From contig JBITNC010000001.1 of NCBI GenBank assembly GCA_050084985.1, positions 132,246,001 to 132,310,000 on the forward strand: DNA of 64,000 nt. Reading direction: 5' to 3'. This document shows positions 1-12,050 of this stretch, in pieces. The notes under the pieces are model-generated. The model ran no database searches. It saw nothing but the letters and a program-made list of their open reading frames with translations, and was not told the origin of the DNA. Positions within the stretch are counted from its first letter, which is position 1; each line of letters opens with the position of its first letter. This DNA comes from Nageia nagi. Taxonomy: Eukaryota; Pinophyta. The translations under genes and the position numbers were made by a program.

Positions 1-58
1 CATATAAATATAACACAAAGATAAAAAATAAAGAGTATTGAGTCCACAAATAATGAAT

Positions 59-67
59 CATACATAC

Positions 68-116
<49 letters not shown>
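59..116. repeat. Compound microsatellite (CATA)n(TA)n
   Basis: About six CATA/TACA units run directly into an uninterrupted TA tract. This is a simple-sequence repeat next to the 3' end of the decayed PMD gene. No function is implied. Confidence 0.95.
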
Positions 117-119
<3 letters not shown>

Positions 120-179
120 TTCAAAATTTTGTACAAAATATATATACATGAGATTTAACCTTACATCATCCACCACTAT

Positions 180-1960
180 GAGTGGGAACTAGCCCCATTA
201 CTAGATACATCACTCCTAGAGCACACTCTCCTACCACTACAACTGCTAGCTACAGATATGGAGACTCCACCTAAGATATCACTAGCCATAAGCCCATGAG
301 TGTCCAAGAGGGTATTGGACCTTGTATACTTGGCCTATAGCTAGGATACCTCTAAATATTGAGCCATAATTTGATCATGCTAAATTTGCATGAAAGCCCA
401 CTACTAATCTAGTAAGTGCATAGTGAGCCTATCCTAGAGGTCCTTCACTATTTGAGATAATAAAGCCACCTCTACATCCTACATCATAAGAGTAGCCCTC
501 ACCATAGCTAACTTTGCCTCTAATATCTAAAGACATGCCAACTCAACCTTCATTAGCCTTATTCTAGCTAGCTTAGCCTCCATGGCCACCTCCTATGTAT
601 CTAAAATCCCTATCATATCATATATAATACCAATTAGTTTCTCATTAGTTATAGTTAAAATTTAAAAATCATGATGAGTTATGAGAAGAGTCTTACTTAC
701 CTAAAGTGGTCACAAATGTTGTTAGCACCTCTACTCCCCCTACTTGTGGGGCCCCATCATGGATGGGATTATCTATATTCATTTTAAAATCCTCTACTAA
801 TGGTGGGCTTAATGCATTATCACTCCCACTATATAACTCGATAAGCCCAAGGAGCCTAGATGCATACCTATCCATCATGTCACATAATTAGGGATAACCC
901 TAATATCCATGGCCACATCCATAGTAATATCCCCTATTGATAGCTCTAGTAACCCTATCACCCATACTAGCATATCCTAATCACCATTAACAATTTCTCT
1001 CTCCACTATGGACTGATGGTACACTGGGAGAATTGTTGGGATAGGTTGTTGTATCCCAAACTACCTTAACACTCACTCTAGATTATATAGCTCCACTATC
1101 CTCTACATAATCTAAAGGAAGTGGTTTTTCCTCACCCATGCTAGATAATGGACATCCTCATGCCACACATAATCAACATAGCACACCCATATGATATCCA
1201 CCTCCTAAATGCTATCGATGTCCCTCCTACTTACCTCCATAGATTGAGGAGGCCTATATTCATCCAATGGGCCAGTCTAGCAACTAGGGCCATATCTGTT
1301 AGGTCATCTTGCTCCCACTATAGTCCCATTGCCCTGATAACTAAGAGGTGCTCATATGCCTAAACCTATAGGAGGTCAACATGAGCAATCATCACATTGA
1401 CCTTGTTAACATTGATGAATGTATACAAATCTCTATAAGGCTATGCTAGTACTACTGACCCCCACATAACCTATCATCCTTAAGCACATATCTCTCACAC
1501 TACCCATGACATCCTAAGAGGAAAAGTTGAATGGATTTTTTTAGGACACATATATGTGGTAACAATAGCCACCACATGCAACCTTATGTGTCTCCCTACT
1601 CTAGCATACCTATAGCCCTTTATTAGTCTCATTGATCAATGATCCCAGTCATAGTCATCTAATTTGGTCAACCATAAATGCTTAGCCCCATAAGTGTTAT
1701 CATCCCTCATCTCATGTTGCCACACCAATCCACTCCTGATGGATATACTCCAAATCTAATAGACATCCTTGAAAGTTATTATCATTTAACCGATGGGGAG
1801 GTGAAATGAGTGGCCTAGTCCCATCTCTTAGCCAATGCTATGTGAAGGGGAGTATCCACCTATACCATCCCCACACAAGAAAGCTCCTCTAACCTACATT
1901 TATCTAAAATATCATTTAATTTCTATGTTCATGGGAAGGATTAGGCCAAATCCAAAGTTG
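180..1960 (-). pseudogene. Decayed plant mobile domain (MAIN-like/PMD) gene
   Basis: The minus strand carries, in the right order but in shifting frames, several pieces that resemble the plant mobile domain found in MAIN-like proteins and in transposons that carry it. Around 1830-1750 there is GHSFHLPIG followed by a MIITFKDVY-like stretch. Around 1435-1320 there is AHVDLL, then a stop-interrupted V-AYEHLLV segment. Around 1245-1010 there is RRDIDSI, IIWVCYVDYV, and a segment ending VLR(stop)FGIQQPIP. Downstream (about 650-180) lies a decayed heptad-rich region and a Ser-rich tail. Most breaks are TAG or TAA where Gln or Trp would be expected, which fits C-to-T decay. The family is known for helical, nucleic-acid-associated roles and is often carried by transposons. 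Host gene or transposon cargo cannot be decided here. No terminal repeats were found. Confidence 0.65.
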
Positions 1961-3835
1961 TAGTCCTCATAGGCCCACCTCAAATCAACCCATTATGATC
2001 CTACAATGTAACACTTGAGTTTGTTAGTCCATCCTCTACCTATGTTGATAATATAAATATAATATATCAAATTTGAGTCTATTTAATATATGCTTGAATG
2101 GTAGACTATGAAGATACTCTTCTAGATGACCTTTCCTCCTAGTAATCAACTAAAAATACTCCTCTAATTGATTGTAGTCATCAGGTCCTATATGGGCATC
2201 CTCCTAATTGACATGCCTAAATTATGGATGTAATGGACACTCTTATAGTGCAACATTAATGGCAAGGTGGCAAAACATGACCAATCTAGGATAAAGTTAA
2301 TGCCTACTTATCAAAGCTCCAAATGGCAAGGGCATGGAAGTCAAAATGACCTATTTTTGATAAGATTTTGATTTTATAGGTTGACTTTGAGACTTCAAAT
2401 TATGAATCACCTCTCTTTTACATATAGCTTCTAAATCTTTATGTGGAGGGCTCACTTACCTTGCAAAAATTTTAAATCCCTCTCATCCTTTTTTTAATAC
2501 TAAACATTACCATTTGCATGGTGCTGATGGTGTCCATTTCTTTGAGTTGTATGTGCTATTAATGGATTTTGGATCTAATTTATGCTCAAATTTTATTCAC
2601 ATTATGCTCACATGTCTCAGGTAAAGCTCTCTTCATTTTCATTTTCATTAAAATTATACTAAACATTGATCAATGATGACATGCTAATTTGCTATTTAGG
2701 TGAGTTTCCAATGCATCCTTTTCATTTTCATCAATTGCTATTTTTCATATGATAATGGATACTTGTTTATGATATAAAATTAAATAAATTAGATCATGAG
2801 TACTTGATTTTAGGTATTTGGTAGGGTAAAATTCTATCCTTATGAAGGTTCCTCCTAGGAAGTTATAGGCCCATGATATTTGCAAGATTTGGTGATATAT
2901 GAAGCCACTACTTAATCAAATCACTTGATTCACTTATTTCACAATGTTGATGGTGTACAATCATCAAGATGCTAGTGGTGTATTAATGCATGAGTTACTC
3001 AAATGATTAAATACCCTCTTTTACTTATCCTTACTTGCACCTTTTTGGCATGAGGATCGGTACTAAAATTATGTTCCATCATTAGGTACAAGTATTTTTT
3101 TCTTTCTTCATTTAAAATTATTAAGCATTTTAATTTCCCATTTGGAAAGATTAATACTTATTAATAGGAATTGATGCATGCCAAATGAATAAATTAGCAT
3201 TTCTTGGATGGCCTATAGTTAGGATGGAGAAATATGTAGAATGAAGGGTCATTATCTCCCCTTATAGACTTCTTGACACTCTTCAGGCAATTAGGTGTGT
3301 GTCAATGTCATGTCCATATGTTCCTCCTCACTAAGCATCCATTTTGACCAATTTTTCACTTTGATCATTACCTATGCAACCGATTCCTGCTTCTTACCTA
3401 TCCAACTTACCTCCAAAATTTAGCTACAAATCACTATTCTCCATTTTTGGTGTATCATGTTATACTGATCTATTAGCATACACATTACCTTCTAAAATTT
3501 TTGCATCCTAATTTGATAATTAAATATTGCTAATGGTGTATATTAACCTATTTTAGGGCACTAAGAGTGTACATCCTTTATGTAGAATTAAACAAACTCA
3601 AGCTCCCAAACCATTACAAGTTTGAATATCAAGTATTTTTTAGGATTTTCCTCCTATGCTTCCATTATCTATCCATGAATAATTACTTGACAACATAGTA
3701 TTAGGAGAATACTAATGAAATCCCATGGTCCTCCATGAGTGAAAATTTTGGCATATTTTATAAGAAATTTTATCCCATCTCAACATATTATAATATATTA
3801 TATTTATTTCAACCTTGATTTGCATGCCTAATTTC
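1961..3835. other. Non-coding, no gene seen
   Basis: There are no open frames of note on either strand. Short phrases of the type GATGGTGTA recur near 2525, 2947 and 3534. They faintly recall part of the RE2/RE4 LTRs, but the similarity is too weak to call. The left limit of the old element RE0 must lie in or before this stretch. Confidence 0.5.
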
Positions 3836-4556
3836 TTTGGATCATGTACATAAAACACATGATCATCGATGGCCATTGACATGGCTAGTGAGAGTTACCT
3901 CACTTTAAAGTAAATTTATTATACAACTATTAGCATTTTTGACATTGAATCATCCCTAATAGATAATACATTTTTTGTGTATGTACATGGTTTTTTTCTT
4001 TGAATCCATCTAAAGCATACTATCTTTATATCATGGACATGAAATGCATAATCACTAATGGTCATCGATACAGCTAGTGAGAGTTCACTCACTTAAAAGT
4101 AAATCAATGATACAACTATTAACAATTCATTGACATTGAATCATCTCTAATAGATGATGCATTTTGCTATGTATCCACATAGTTTTTACTTTGAACCCAT
4201 TTAAAGCATACTATCTTTGGATTATGGATATAAAATGCTTGATCATAGATGGCCATCAAAATGACTAGTGAGAGTTCACTCACTTAAAAAGTAAACCAAC
4301 AATATAGCAGTTAGTAATTTGTTGACATTAGATCATCTCCAATGGATGATACATTTCACTATGTATCCACATGGTTTTTTTCTTTAAACCAATCCAAAGC
4401 ATAATATCTTTAGATCATATACATACAAATATATGATCATCGATGGTCAACGACATGGCTAGTGGGAGTTCACTCACTTAAAAGATAAATTAATGATGCA
4501 ACTACATGTAAGTTGTTGAAATTGATTCATTTCAATGGATGATGCAACTCACTTTG
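3836..4556 (+). repeat. Tandem array, ~190-bp unit, four diverged copies (3' tail of RE0)
   Basis: The landmark CTAGTGAGAGTT (CTAGTGGGAGTT in the last copy) begins at 3885, 4074, 4265 and 4459, giving periods of 189, 191 and 194. Each unit also holds a GATCATCGATGGCCA-like block and an AATGGATGATGCA-like block. The same unit occurs once, shortened, in RE2 (~21690-21880) and twice, inverted, in RE4 (~46870-47240). In both it sits between integrase and the polypurine tract. It is therefore a structural part of the 3' untranslated region of this Tat-like family. RE1 interrupts the last unit, which continues at 16223. Confidence 0.85.
4552..4556. repeat. Target-site duplication of RE1 (left copy, CTTTG)
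   Basis: CTTTG immediately precedes the first LTR and is repeated at 16223-16227 after the second LTR. This is the 5-bp duplication expected for a Ty3/gypsy integration. Confidence 0.93.
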
Positions 4557-5404
4557 TGTAAACACCTAAAAATATCCCTTTTTTAACTAGTAAACATTGA
4601 AATAATCATAACTCTATGCGATAATATAAAATAGGTTTAAAAAATCATATTATTGGATAGCTCTCGTCGAGTACATGCAAAACGGGTGGTCACATGACTC
4701 TTTTTAGGTAAAATTGGCTATTTGGTGGTCATTTTAATATTATTACAAAATTTGAAAACCAGTCGCCAGCGACCCAAGATAGTCATCAACGTTTTGAGGC
4801 GATCGCCAGCGTTCGTATGGTAATCGTCGGTGACTCTATAATAGCCGAACAAGAAACCAAAATAGTGAGAGAAAGTTGAAATGTTTCATTCTTACAAGAT
4901 GATGTGGATAGAGGGGGTCAGTTATGACCTATGGTGGCTTTTTACTTCCCCTTACTAGCCTTGGAACATCTCACCCAAAATCTATAAATACAAGCCAATA
5001 CAAAGCAATAGAGAGGATCTTGGCCCAATTTTGAAGTAGGGTAATGTTGCCAAAATCTTGTGAGCTCATACCTTTTATTGTTTTATACTAGCTTCAATTT
5101 AATACATGTCATACATAAATGCTTTGATGTTCTTGTCTTTTGCATGTGTATAGGATTTACAGGTTGTTCATATCAAGGAGAGAAGCAAGCAAATCAAAAA
5201 CAATGAAGATCTAATACTCTCATTTTGGCAAATGGCATTTGTAAAAGTCCCTTCCAAGGGCAAATTGTAGTTTGAGCTGAAAATCAATATCAATTTACAA
5301 TTACAACATTTCTACCTATTTTACATAATTTGAGGTTTAGTGAAAATCTAAGAATAATTGTATTTTATGTTATTCTACATTCCAGCTCTATTTTCACTGT
5401 AACA
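4557..5404 (+). repeat. 5' LTR of RE1
   Basis: Begins TGTAAACACC and ends CACTGTAACA. It matches 15375-16222 over its whole length with about 97% identity by eye. It holds a TCTATAAATACA motif at ~4981, a plausible TATA box for element transcription. Several CpG sites kept here have become TG or CA in the 3' copy. Confidence 0.95.
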
Positions 5405-5930
5405 TTCTAGTGCTAGAAGGAGGGCCCTTCTATTATTGATAGGGAGGTTTTTTGTTTATAATGATTTTACCTTTTTGTTATCTAGTTTATTTGAATTTTT
5501 CCATATATTGAATTTAAATTTTGCATTATGTGCTTTTAGGAAATCTGTTGTAGAAATGCCAGCGATTGGAATCAAACACCAATGACTCAAGAGGAATGTT
5601 AGCAATTTACAAAGTAATCCAGACTAAACACCAGCGATTGAAATTAGATGCTGATGACTCAGAATAAATGCTAGCAACCTCTATCTAAATGTCGATGACT
5701 TATACTCTAGGTCATTTTGTCTCCTTTTGTTATTTCTAAAAAAATAAAATAAAATATATAATATATTGTTAAAATGGAAGGATACTTTTGAATGTGATTC
5801 CTTTGCCTAGAATGCATATAAGAATGGGTAGAAAAGATTAAATGCATATTTTTTATTAATTTATTTTATTTAAAATGTTATGTATTTATTTTCATGTTTT
5901 GGGTGAAGGGTACATACACATTAATACTTT
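5405..5930 (+). other. RE1 leader with short repeats; primer site not certain
   Basis: Directly after the LTR is TTCTAGTGCTAGAAGGAGGG. It may be a decayed primer-binding site (TAGTGCT could be TGGCGCC after cytosine deamination), but the match is not convincing. Between about 5553 and 5700 a ~72-bp block is present about twice. It is built on GCCAGCGATTG and CAATGACTCA and is related to the GCCAGCG segment inside the LTR. Confidence 0.5.
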
Positions 5931-6640
5931 TTATCTTGTCTACTTATGCTCTCCCTTTGCGCTTCGTGCAATCTAAGGTGACCAGAATAGACCAGATAAG
6001 AAGAAGTAATTAATTTTTCTTTTCTTTCACATTCACATTATCATTAATTTGGTTAATTTACTCACACATAATGACCTCTTACCAAGTTTGCCCTTACCAC
6101 TCCATTGGAGGTCGAAGGGATATGTGACTAGTAAGAGGAGGTAATTTACTACACATAATACTTCCATAATTGGAAGGAGTAAATGAATCACATTTAATTT
6201 GGAATGAACTTAAAAAGGAAAATAAATCGAGTTTTGGGGTAGTGTAAATCATATTAAAAGGTTCATGAATTGGAGGGATTCGAATACACTACATACTTTC
6301 ACTTAACAAAGTATGCTCTCACTTTTGCGCTTCAAGCGATCCTAAGTGATCAGAAATAAGTTAAGTGAAAGAGGTAAAATTTATTCACATATTATTTGGA
6401 AATATACCTCACATTAACACTCTTAAAGAAATATGCCCTTACCACTCCATTGGAGGTCGAAGGGATATGTGACTCTTGGAGGAGTAATTGAACCTCAGTT
6501 AATTAATTTATCTACACTTAATGGCTTTTTACTAAGTCTGCTCTTACCACTCCATTGGAGGTCAAAGAGATATGTGACTAGTAAGAAGAGGAAATTTATC
6601 ACATATAAAACTTCCATAGCTGGAAGGAGTTAATGAACAT
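5931..6640 (+). repeat. Imperfect repeats in the RE1 leader
   Basis: The segment CTTACCACTCCATTGGAGGT, followed by a shared stretch ending ATATGTGAC, occurs near 6092, 6436 and 6543. A second segment, GCGCTTC followed by a GATC-rich stretch, occurs near 5958 and 6325. CCACTCCATTGGAG contains an inverted CTCC/GGAG pair and could form a small hairpin. All copies lie in the untranslated leader before the first reading frame. Confidence 0.75.
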
Positions 6641-6849
6641 CATTAAGAGGTTGGATAATGAATCACATTATAATTAAACAAGAACAACAGGGTTTATTAA
6701 GGTCAAAGATTCACTTAAAATAAACTTTTGATTGTATCACATTAAAATAAGATAAGTAAATGGACATGAATGTTTGGGAGGGTAGTATGCATAAATGTAT
6801 GTTACTTGTTTAAATGCATTTCATAAGGCCTTAAAGGAATTTTATCATT

Positions 6850-8799
6850 ATGAGGTTTGTCTTGGTTGCACTTTTAAATTATGTTCCTTTTTCTATCAAA
6901 GTAAAACCAAAAATACAAAGACTATGTTCACATCTTGCCAAGTCAACCTTAGATACTTATTCTACTTTAGAGATCGTGAAGAATGATTTTTATATTGACA
7001 TTGAAAAGCTTTTATCATATTTAGTAGAGATAGAACAATGTACCATACCTCTTCTTCAATCCTCAGAAAGCCTTGTTAGATCCCATGAAGAGCTAGAGTA
7101 TAGTTCTTCCATTCCTTTGCCCTCATCATGGGATGAGTTTGACACTAAAAATAATGAGCCCATCATAAAGATTGAAAACTCATTGATACATCTCATCAAA
7201 TTAAAATCTTATTGTGCATCTCCTTTCGAGACTATCAAACCTAATGAATTCAATTTGCTAAGGGATGAATCGAGTATTAATGCCAAAGGCCTTGATGCAA
7301 CATCCTATGCTAAATCATATGACCTCCTAGAGTTAGATACCTTGATGCCTTCACCCCAACCTTGGTATGAATATGATATTAGAGAAGAGGAGCTTGACAT
7401 GAATCTTGAGGACTTTTCAGAACATTCCTCAGAATTGCAATTTCATTCTCCTCCCCTTCTTGAGGCTACAATACCTTCTATCGATTCCCGTGAATCTCAT
7501 GATATTCTTGAGTTCAAGGATGAAACTTGTTCATTCTCATCACAAGTAGAAATTGCAGAGCCTCACATAAGAATTAAAAAATCCATAGATTGTATTATTG
7601 AATCTCAAGAATTTCAATCACAAAGAAATGAAAAATATAAAAATAAAATTTCCAAAGCTAACACACATGAGCTTAGGAATGAACATCCATGTGGGGAAAC
7701 AACACATCATGATAATGATACAAAGTTTTATGAGGATGAATGTTGTTCAAACCCACTAAAAATACCTTCAAAATATCAAACTAGCTTGATGAAAAATTGG
7801 GAATGTGATAAAAAACATAGCCCTATAACAAATAAATTACTTAGGAATATTTTCTGTGATGAAAAAGCTAAGAATATTTGGCAAAGGGAATCCCATAAAC
7901 AACAACAAGCATGTTCTTGTCATGATCAACATGATAAAACCTTCAATGAGTTCATCAAAGAAATAAGACAAGAAGAGATAAGGTAAAAGCATGATGTAAA
8001 AGCTTATGCAAACCAAAATAGTCAAGCTTGGGTGAAATTATCATCACCTCTTAATTACCAAGTATGGAGATATCAAGACTCTTACTCTAATCAACAAAGA
8101 GAATTGCCTCTCGAAAGCTTAGATTATCAACCTCAAATCCCCTCTTCACAAGCTAGGATAACTGACCTCACCTATCAAAAAACACTTCATAGGGCTAGGT
8201 CTTGTATGGAAGATTTTGATAGAATGACCTTATATTCAGTAAGAACCTCACAAACAACTCCTCAATGTAAGATCTCAAACAAATTCTTCTATGATCCTTA
8301 CTCTTATGAGAAAATCTCATCGCAAGAAAAACATGAAAAAGCTTTAGCTAAACAATTCAAGGTAGGAGAGATACTCTCCTTTGCAGAGTTGGAGGCAAAG
8401 AGAAAACACATAGAGAGAGATTATGAAGAAACTATAAACTTTAGTAAAAGATATGAAGATGTTCAATGTAAGTTAGAAGAGGAAGCCAAACTTAAAGAAA
8501 AGAATATAGAACTCAAAGAAAAAGAAAAGCAAGAGCTTGACAAACAACGACAAATTTTTGATAAGGTAAAATAGGAAGTTTGAGATAGTTGGTTGCTTCA
8601 TGAGAAGTCTCAACAAAATAAAGTACAACCACCTATAATTCTTAGAAATCCAATGCAAGGGCATCATTTACCTTCTAATATTCCATTATTATCATATTCA
8701 TCATTGTTATCAAGATCTCCTTCTGATGATGAATCTTATAATTCAAACCTAAAATCAAAAAGAAATACCAATCATAGAAGATACCAAAAACATCCTTAG
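6850..8799 (+). pseudogene. RE1 upstream reading frame (ORF1-like extension before gag)
   Basis: One frame stays open from 6850 to 7983, breaks at a stop, then continues in the same frame through 8032-8571 and 8593-8796, and from 8857 into gag. Without the point stops this would be one protein of about 650 residues ahead of gag. The first part is acidic and Ser-rich with no recognised domain. Residues from about 8390 to 8570 form a Lys/Glu-rich region with heptad character (KLEEEAKLKEKNIELKEKEK), which predicts a coiled coil. Large Tat-group elements such as Ogre are known to carry an extra frame before gag, and this may be its counterpart. The function is unknown. The start at 6850 is only the first Met of the open stretch. 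Confidence 0.65.
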
Positions 8800-8856
8800 G
8801 GTAGTTGGACAGATAAAGAATTATAAGATTTCATGAAGTATTTCATGAATAAATAA

Positions 8857-10260
8857 ATGAACATATCAAGGTTCAATAAGTTGACATATGACAATATTTG
8901 CAATGAACCCATCCATCCAAGTGTCCCTAAGAAGAAATTACCTTACAACTTTGAAATGCCTAAGATAATTCCTTTTACAGGAAATAAGGATCCTAAGGAA
9001 CATTTAAGGTGGTTTAAGTTTTCAAATTACCTAATTTATAATGATGAGGACTTGATGCTACGTTTGTTCCCCATGACGCTTGCAGCCCAAGCCTTGGAAT
9101 GGTATAATAATTTGCCATGACATAGTATTTATTCATTTCTCAATTGGAAAATTTGTTCTTACAACATTTTATGATTTATATCAAAGAGGAATCTTCTATT
9201 ATGGATCTTGTAGAACTAAAACAATCTCAAAATGAATCAATTATTAAGTTTGTTTCACGATGGATGGATATACTCTATGGCATGCCCTATACCTTACCTC
9301 AGGAGGAGTTAGTTAAATTATTCAGTCAAAACTGTTTAAGGCCTATAGGTAGTATATTACAAATCCAACAACATAATACTCTCGAAGAAGTTATTGCTCA
9401 GGAAGTTATAATTGAAAAGGTCAAGATTAAATACGGTGAAATAAAAATTATGAGAAAAGAAAAATATAACAAAAATGAGTATTGTAATTATCACCATCAA
9501 AGGGGTCATAGTACAAAAAATTGTCTAGCATTGAGAAATAGAACTCAAAATTCAATCAAAGATAATAACTTGGAAGTTAAAGACCATACTTCTATTTCAG
9601 ATCAAAATTTAAAAAATTATCAAGACTCACTTCCTTCATATCAAGTAAATATAGTATCTATTGTACCTAATTATAGTCAAGTGACACCCACCTGGAATCC
9701 AAGTAATCAACCTATTGTAAGAATAGTTGGAGTTGATATTGGAACTCAAAACATACAAGAAAAACAAATTGATATATCATATAATCAAAAATCCAAAATG
9801 GAAGTTCCTCCATTGATATATCAGCCTATAATTTCTTTTTATGACCATGAGATACAACCAAACAAGGGACTTCAAGGGTTAGATCCACCTCTCCATGTCA
9901 TTGGTAAAGTAAATGGTAAAATTGTTAAGAGGATATTAATAGATGAAGGGTCAGATGTCAATATCATATCTACATCAGCATATCACAAATTGAATCTTCC
10001 CTTCTCTCATATTTCTTTACCATCATTACAAATAAAGGCATTTAATAATTCCTTATGTTCAACAATAGGGTCGATAGTGTTACCCATCACTATTGGATGT
10101 AATACGATACAAACATCATTATATATCATTAAAGGAAACATTGAATAATATAATATTCTTTTAGGTAGACCATGGATTCAAGAAATGGAATGTGTCCCAT
10201 CTACATTTCATGGTTGTCTAAAATATATTCATGAGGGAGTACTCCATTGTGTATGAAGAG
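8857..10260 (+). pseudogene. RE1 gag and aspartic protease (broken)
   Basis: Frame one (8857-9117) has the Ty3/gypsy gag core: IIPFTGNKDPKEHLRWFK and AQALEWYNNLP. A stop and a shift near 9120-9144 move the frame. The second stretch (9144-10148) continues with LENLFLQHF, EFVSRWMDI-like text and a zinc knuckle CNYHHQRGHSTKNC at residues 114-127. Its second Cys position is His, as in Tat-group gag. The retroviral-type protease follows with active-site ILIDEGSDVNII at residues 264-275 and, after another stop, LLGRPWIQEM near 10157, the usual end of this protease. Gag would form the particle and protease would mature it. No RT follows, which is abnormal for an autonomous element. Confidence 0.85.
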
Positions 10261-10439
10261 ATGAAAATCCATACTCACATTATAATATTACAAAATCATC
10301 GAAAACGAAACCTCCTATACAAAAGTCAAAGGGGAAAACATCATCCACCTTTGCTAGGCAAGTGCATAATCATAACGATATGAGATGGGAATTAAAATCC
10401 AAAGATGATTACATCTATTGAATGCAATCATCGAAACAA

Positions 10440-10620
10440 CCTAAGAGGGTGGTAGATCATATAATGAAAGAAAACCTAAAGCCTAAGTCAATAAAATACG
10501 ATAAGTATGGACATCATGTTTATTATCATCAATTGGGGCATGATACTAAACATCACCACCAATTAAATCATGCCCTTCATGATTTGATGGATGATAGATG
10601 ACTTGAAGTAGATATACCTT
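10440..10620 (+). pseudogene. Second gag-type knuckle remnant after the RE1 protease
   Basis: The frame reads YYHQLGHDTKHHHQLNHALH followed by DLMD, around 10520-10600. It has the spacing of the Tat-group gag knuckle and its flanking helix (C-x-FH-x3-GH-x-T-x2-C-x2-L-x6-LID), with the cysteines replaced by Tyr or His. It lies about 0.4 kb after the protease, where reverse transcriptase would be expected. It could be a gag piece brought in by recombination, or a second genuine domain. Decay makes the choice open. Confidence 0.45.
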
Positions 10621-12050
10621 TATTGATAGATAACAATTTACATCATCGACAAAATACATACATACATTCCACACAATTAAACAATGATGAATTATGTTAT
10701 TTGCATAAGGATATTCAATCTCCTTCACATCGTTCACATTAGGGCAGTTGTCCCCCATCTTACTTTTGATTTCCTCATGTTTTACATAGATCACATTAGG
10801 GCAATTGCCCTCCATCAAAAAAAAATCATCAAAACATGATTTAGAAATCACACAAACATCAAAATATGATTAAAAACTAAAATGATCATATCTGATCTTG
10901 AAATAGGTTATAATATGTTTATTGCATTTCCATGTCTTCCCCTTTTTCCACCTCATATTTATCCCCCATTATGTTGGAGTATTTGAGTATTAGATTATAT
11001 TCTAACAATTCATCAAGGCATATATACTATACATTATACATGATCACTTCCATACCATTATACAAATATGTTTAATACTTATTGTAAAAGAAATAGTTTA
11101 TGAAATTAATATTCTTATTGACTTTACCAACCTTCATCATGAAATTCTTGAAACTTTGGATGATAAACAAACATGACTATGATACACTTAAGGTTATTAA
11201 GGACTCACACATTTTCACATTTAAATAATCTTAAAATAGTTAAGAATGAGGTGTTACAAGAGCATGATTTCAAGCGAAAGTGTTACATGTTCATCCTATT
11301 ATTCTCTTCATCTCGAACCCAAGAATCATTTGATATATATATATATATATACAATTACTACATTATATCAATTATTCTTGGGTGATTACAATATCCTCTA
11401 TTGGGGCTATGGATGCCTGACTGGTAGTAGAGCAAGGTTGTAGTGGGATCGAGGGGTTATTCCTCATCAGGGCTATGGATGCCTATCTGGCAATGGGGCA
11501 TACCTTACGAGTGGCGACATGTCCATATTAGTTAGCGACCTTCTTTCCTATGGACCTCTGTACATTTCATATGGATGAACTAGCTTATATATTTTATGCT
11601 CTTGTGACATTTAGTTTGAGATTGTCTAGAGATGGAAATAAATATCATTGCACACACATGAGTCTATGATAATTTTGAGAACATCATGACTTTATTTTTT
11701 ATCATCTAAAGAAGGAAAAATCTAATGGTGATTGGTTAATATGGTCAACTTGAATATTATGATTATTACATTTCTTCACCATCCCATGCCTCCATCCCAT
11801 ACTATTTATTATTACATAGTAATTAATATTACACTTATGTTTATCAATGCCTTAATGAGTTGATTAGTTTATCTCTCTAAATACCCAATACATCCTATGT
11901 CTATTCATTTGTTATACTATTTTCATATTAACATCCACCATCCCTCCATACACATTATGCTATACCAACTTTCATATTTTATTATCCAACATCCATATAT
12001 TTCTTAATCCATCTTTACTGATTATTAAATTTGAGGTGCTTCCATATTAT

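Noticed and set aside
693-891. Overlapping 61-codon open frames on both strands
   Set aside because: The minus frame lies in the PMD pseudogene, but its text does not continue the domain. The plus frame is its shadow. Neither is listed as a gene.
1148-1363. 71-codon open frame, plus strand
   Set aside because: Antisense to the PMD remnant; a chance frame.
3836-4556. Regular ~190-bp repeats considered as a CRISPR array
   Set aside because: The units are similar along their whole length with no short repeat plus unique spacer pattern, and they belong to a retrotransposon tail.
10546-10851. 101-codon open frame, minus strand
   Set aside because: Overlaps the gag-like text on the plus strand, has low-complexity composition and no recognisable domain.
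11331-11352. Short TA run
   Set aside because: Too short to list as a separate repeat of note.
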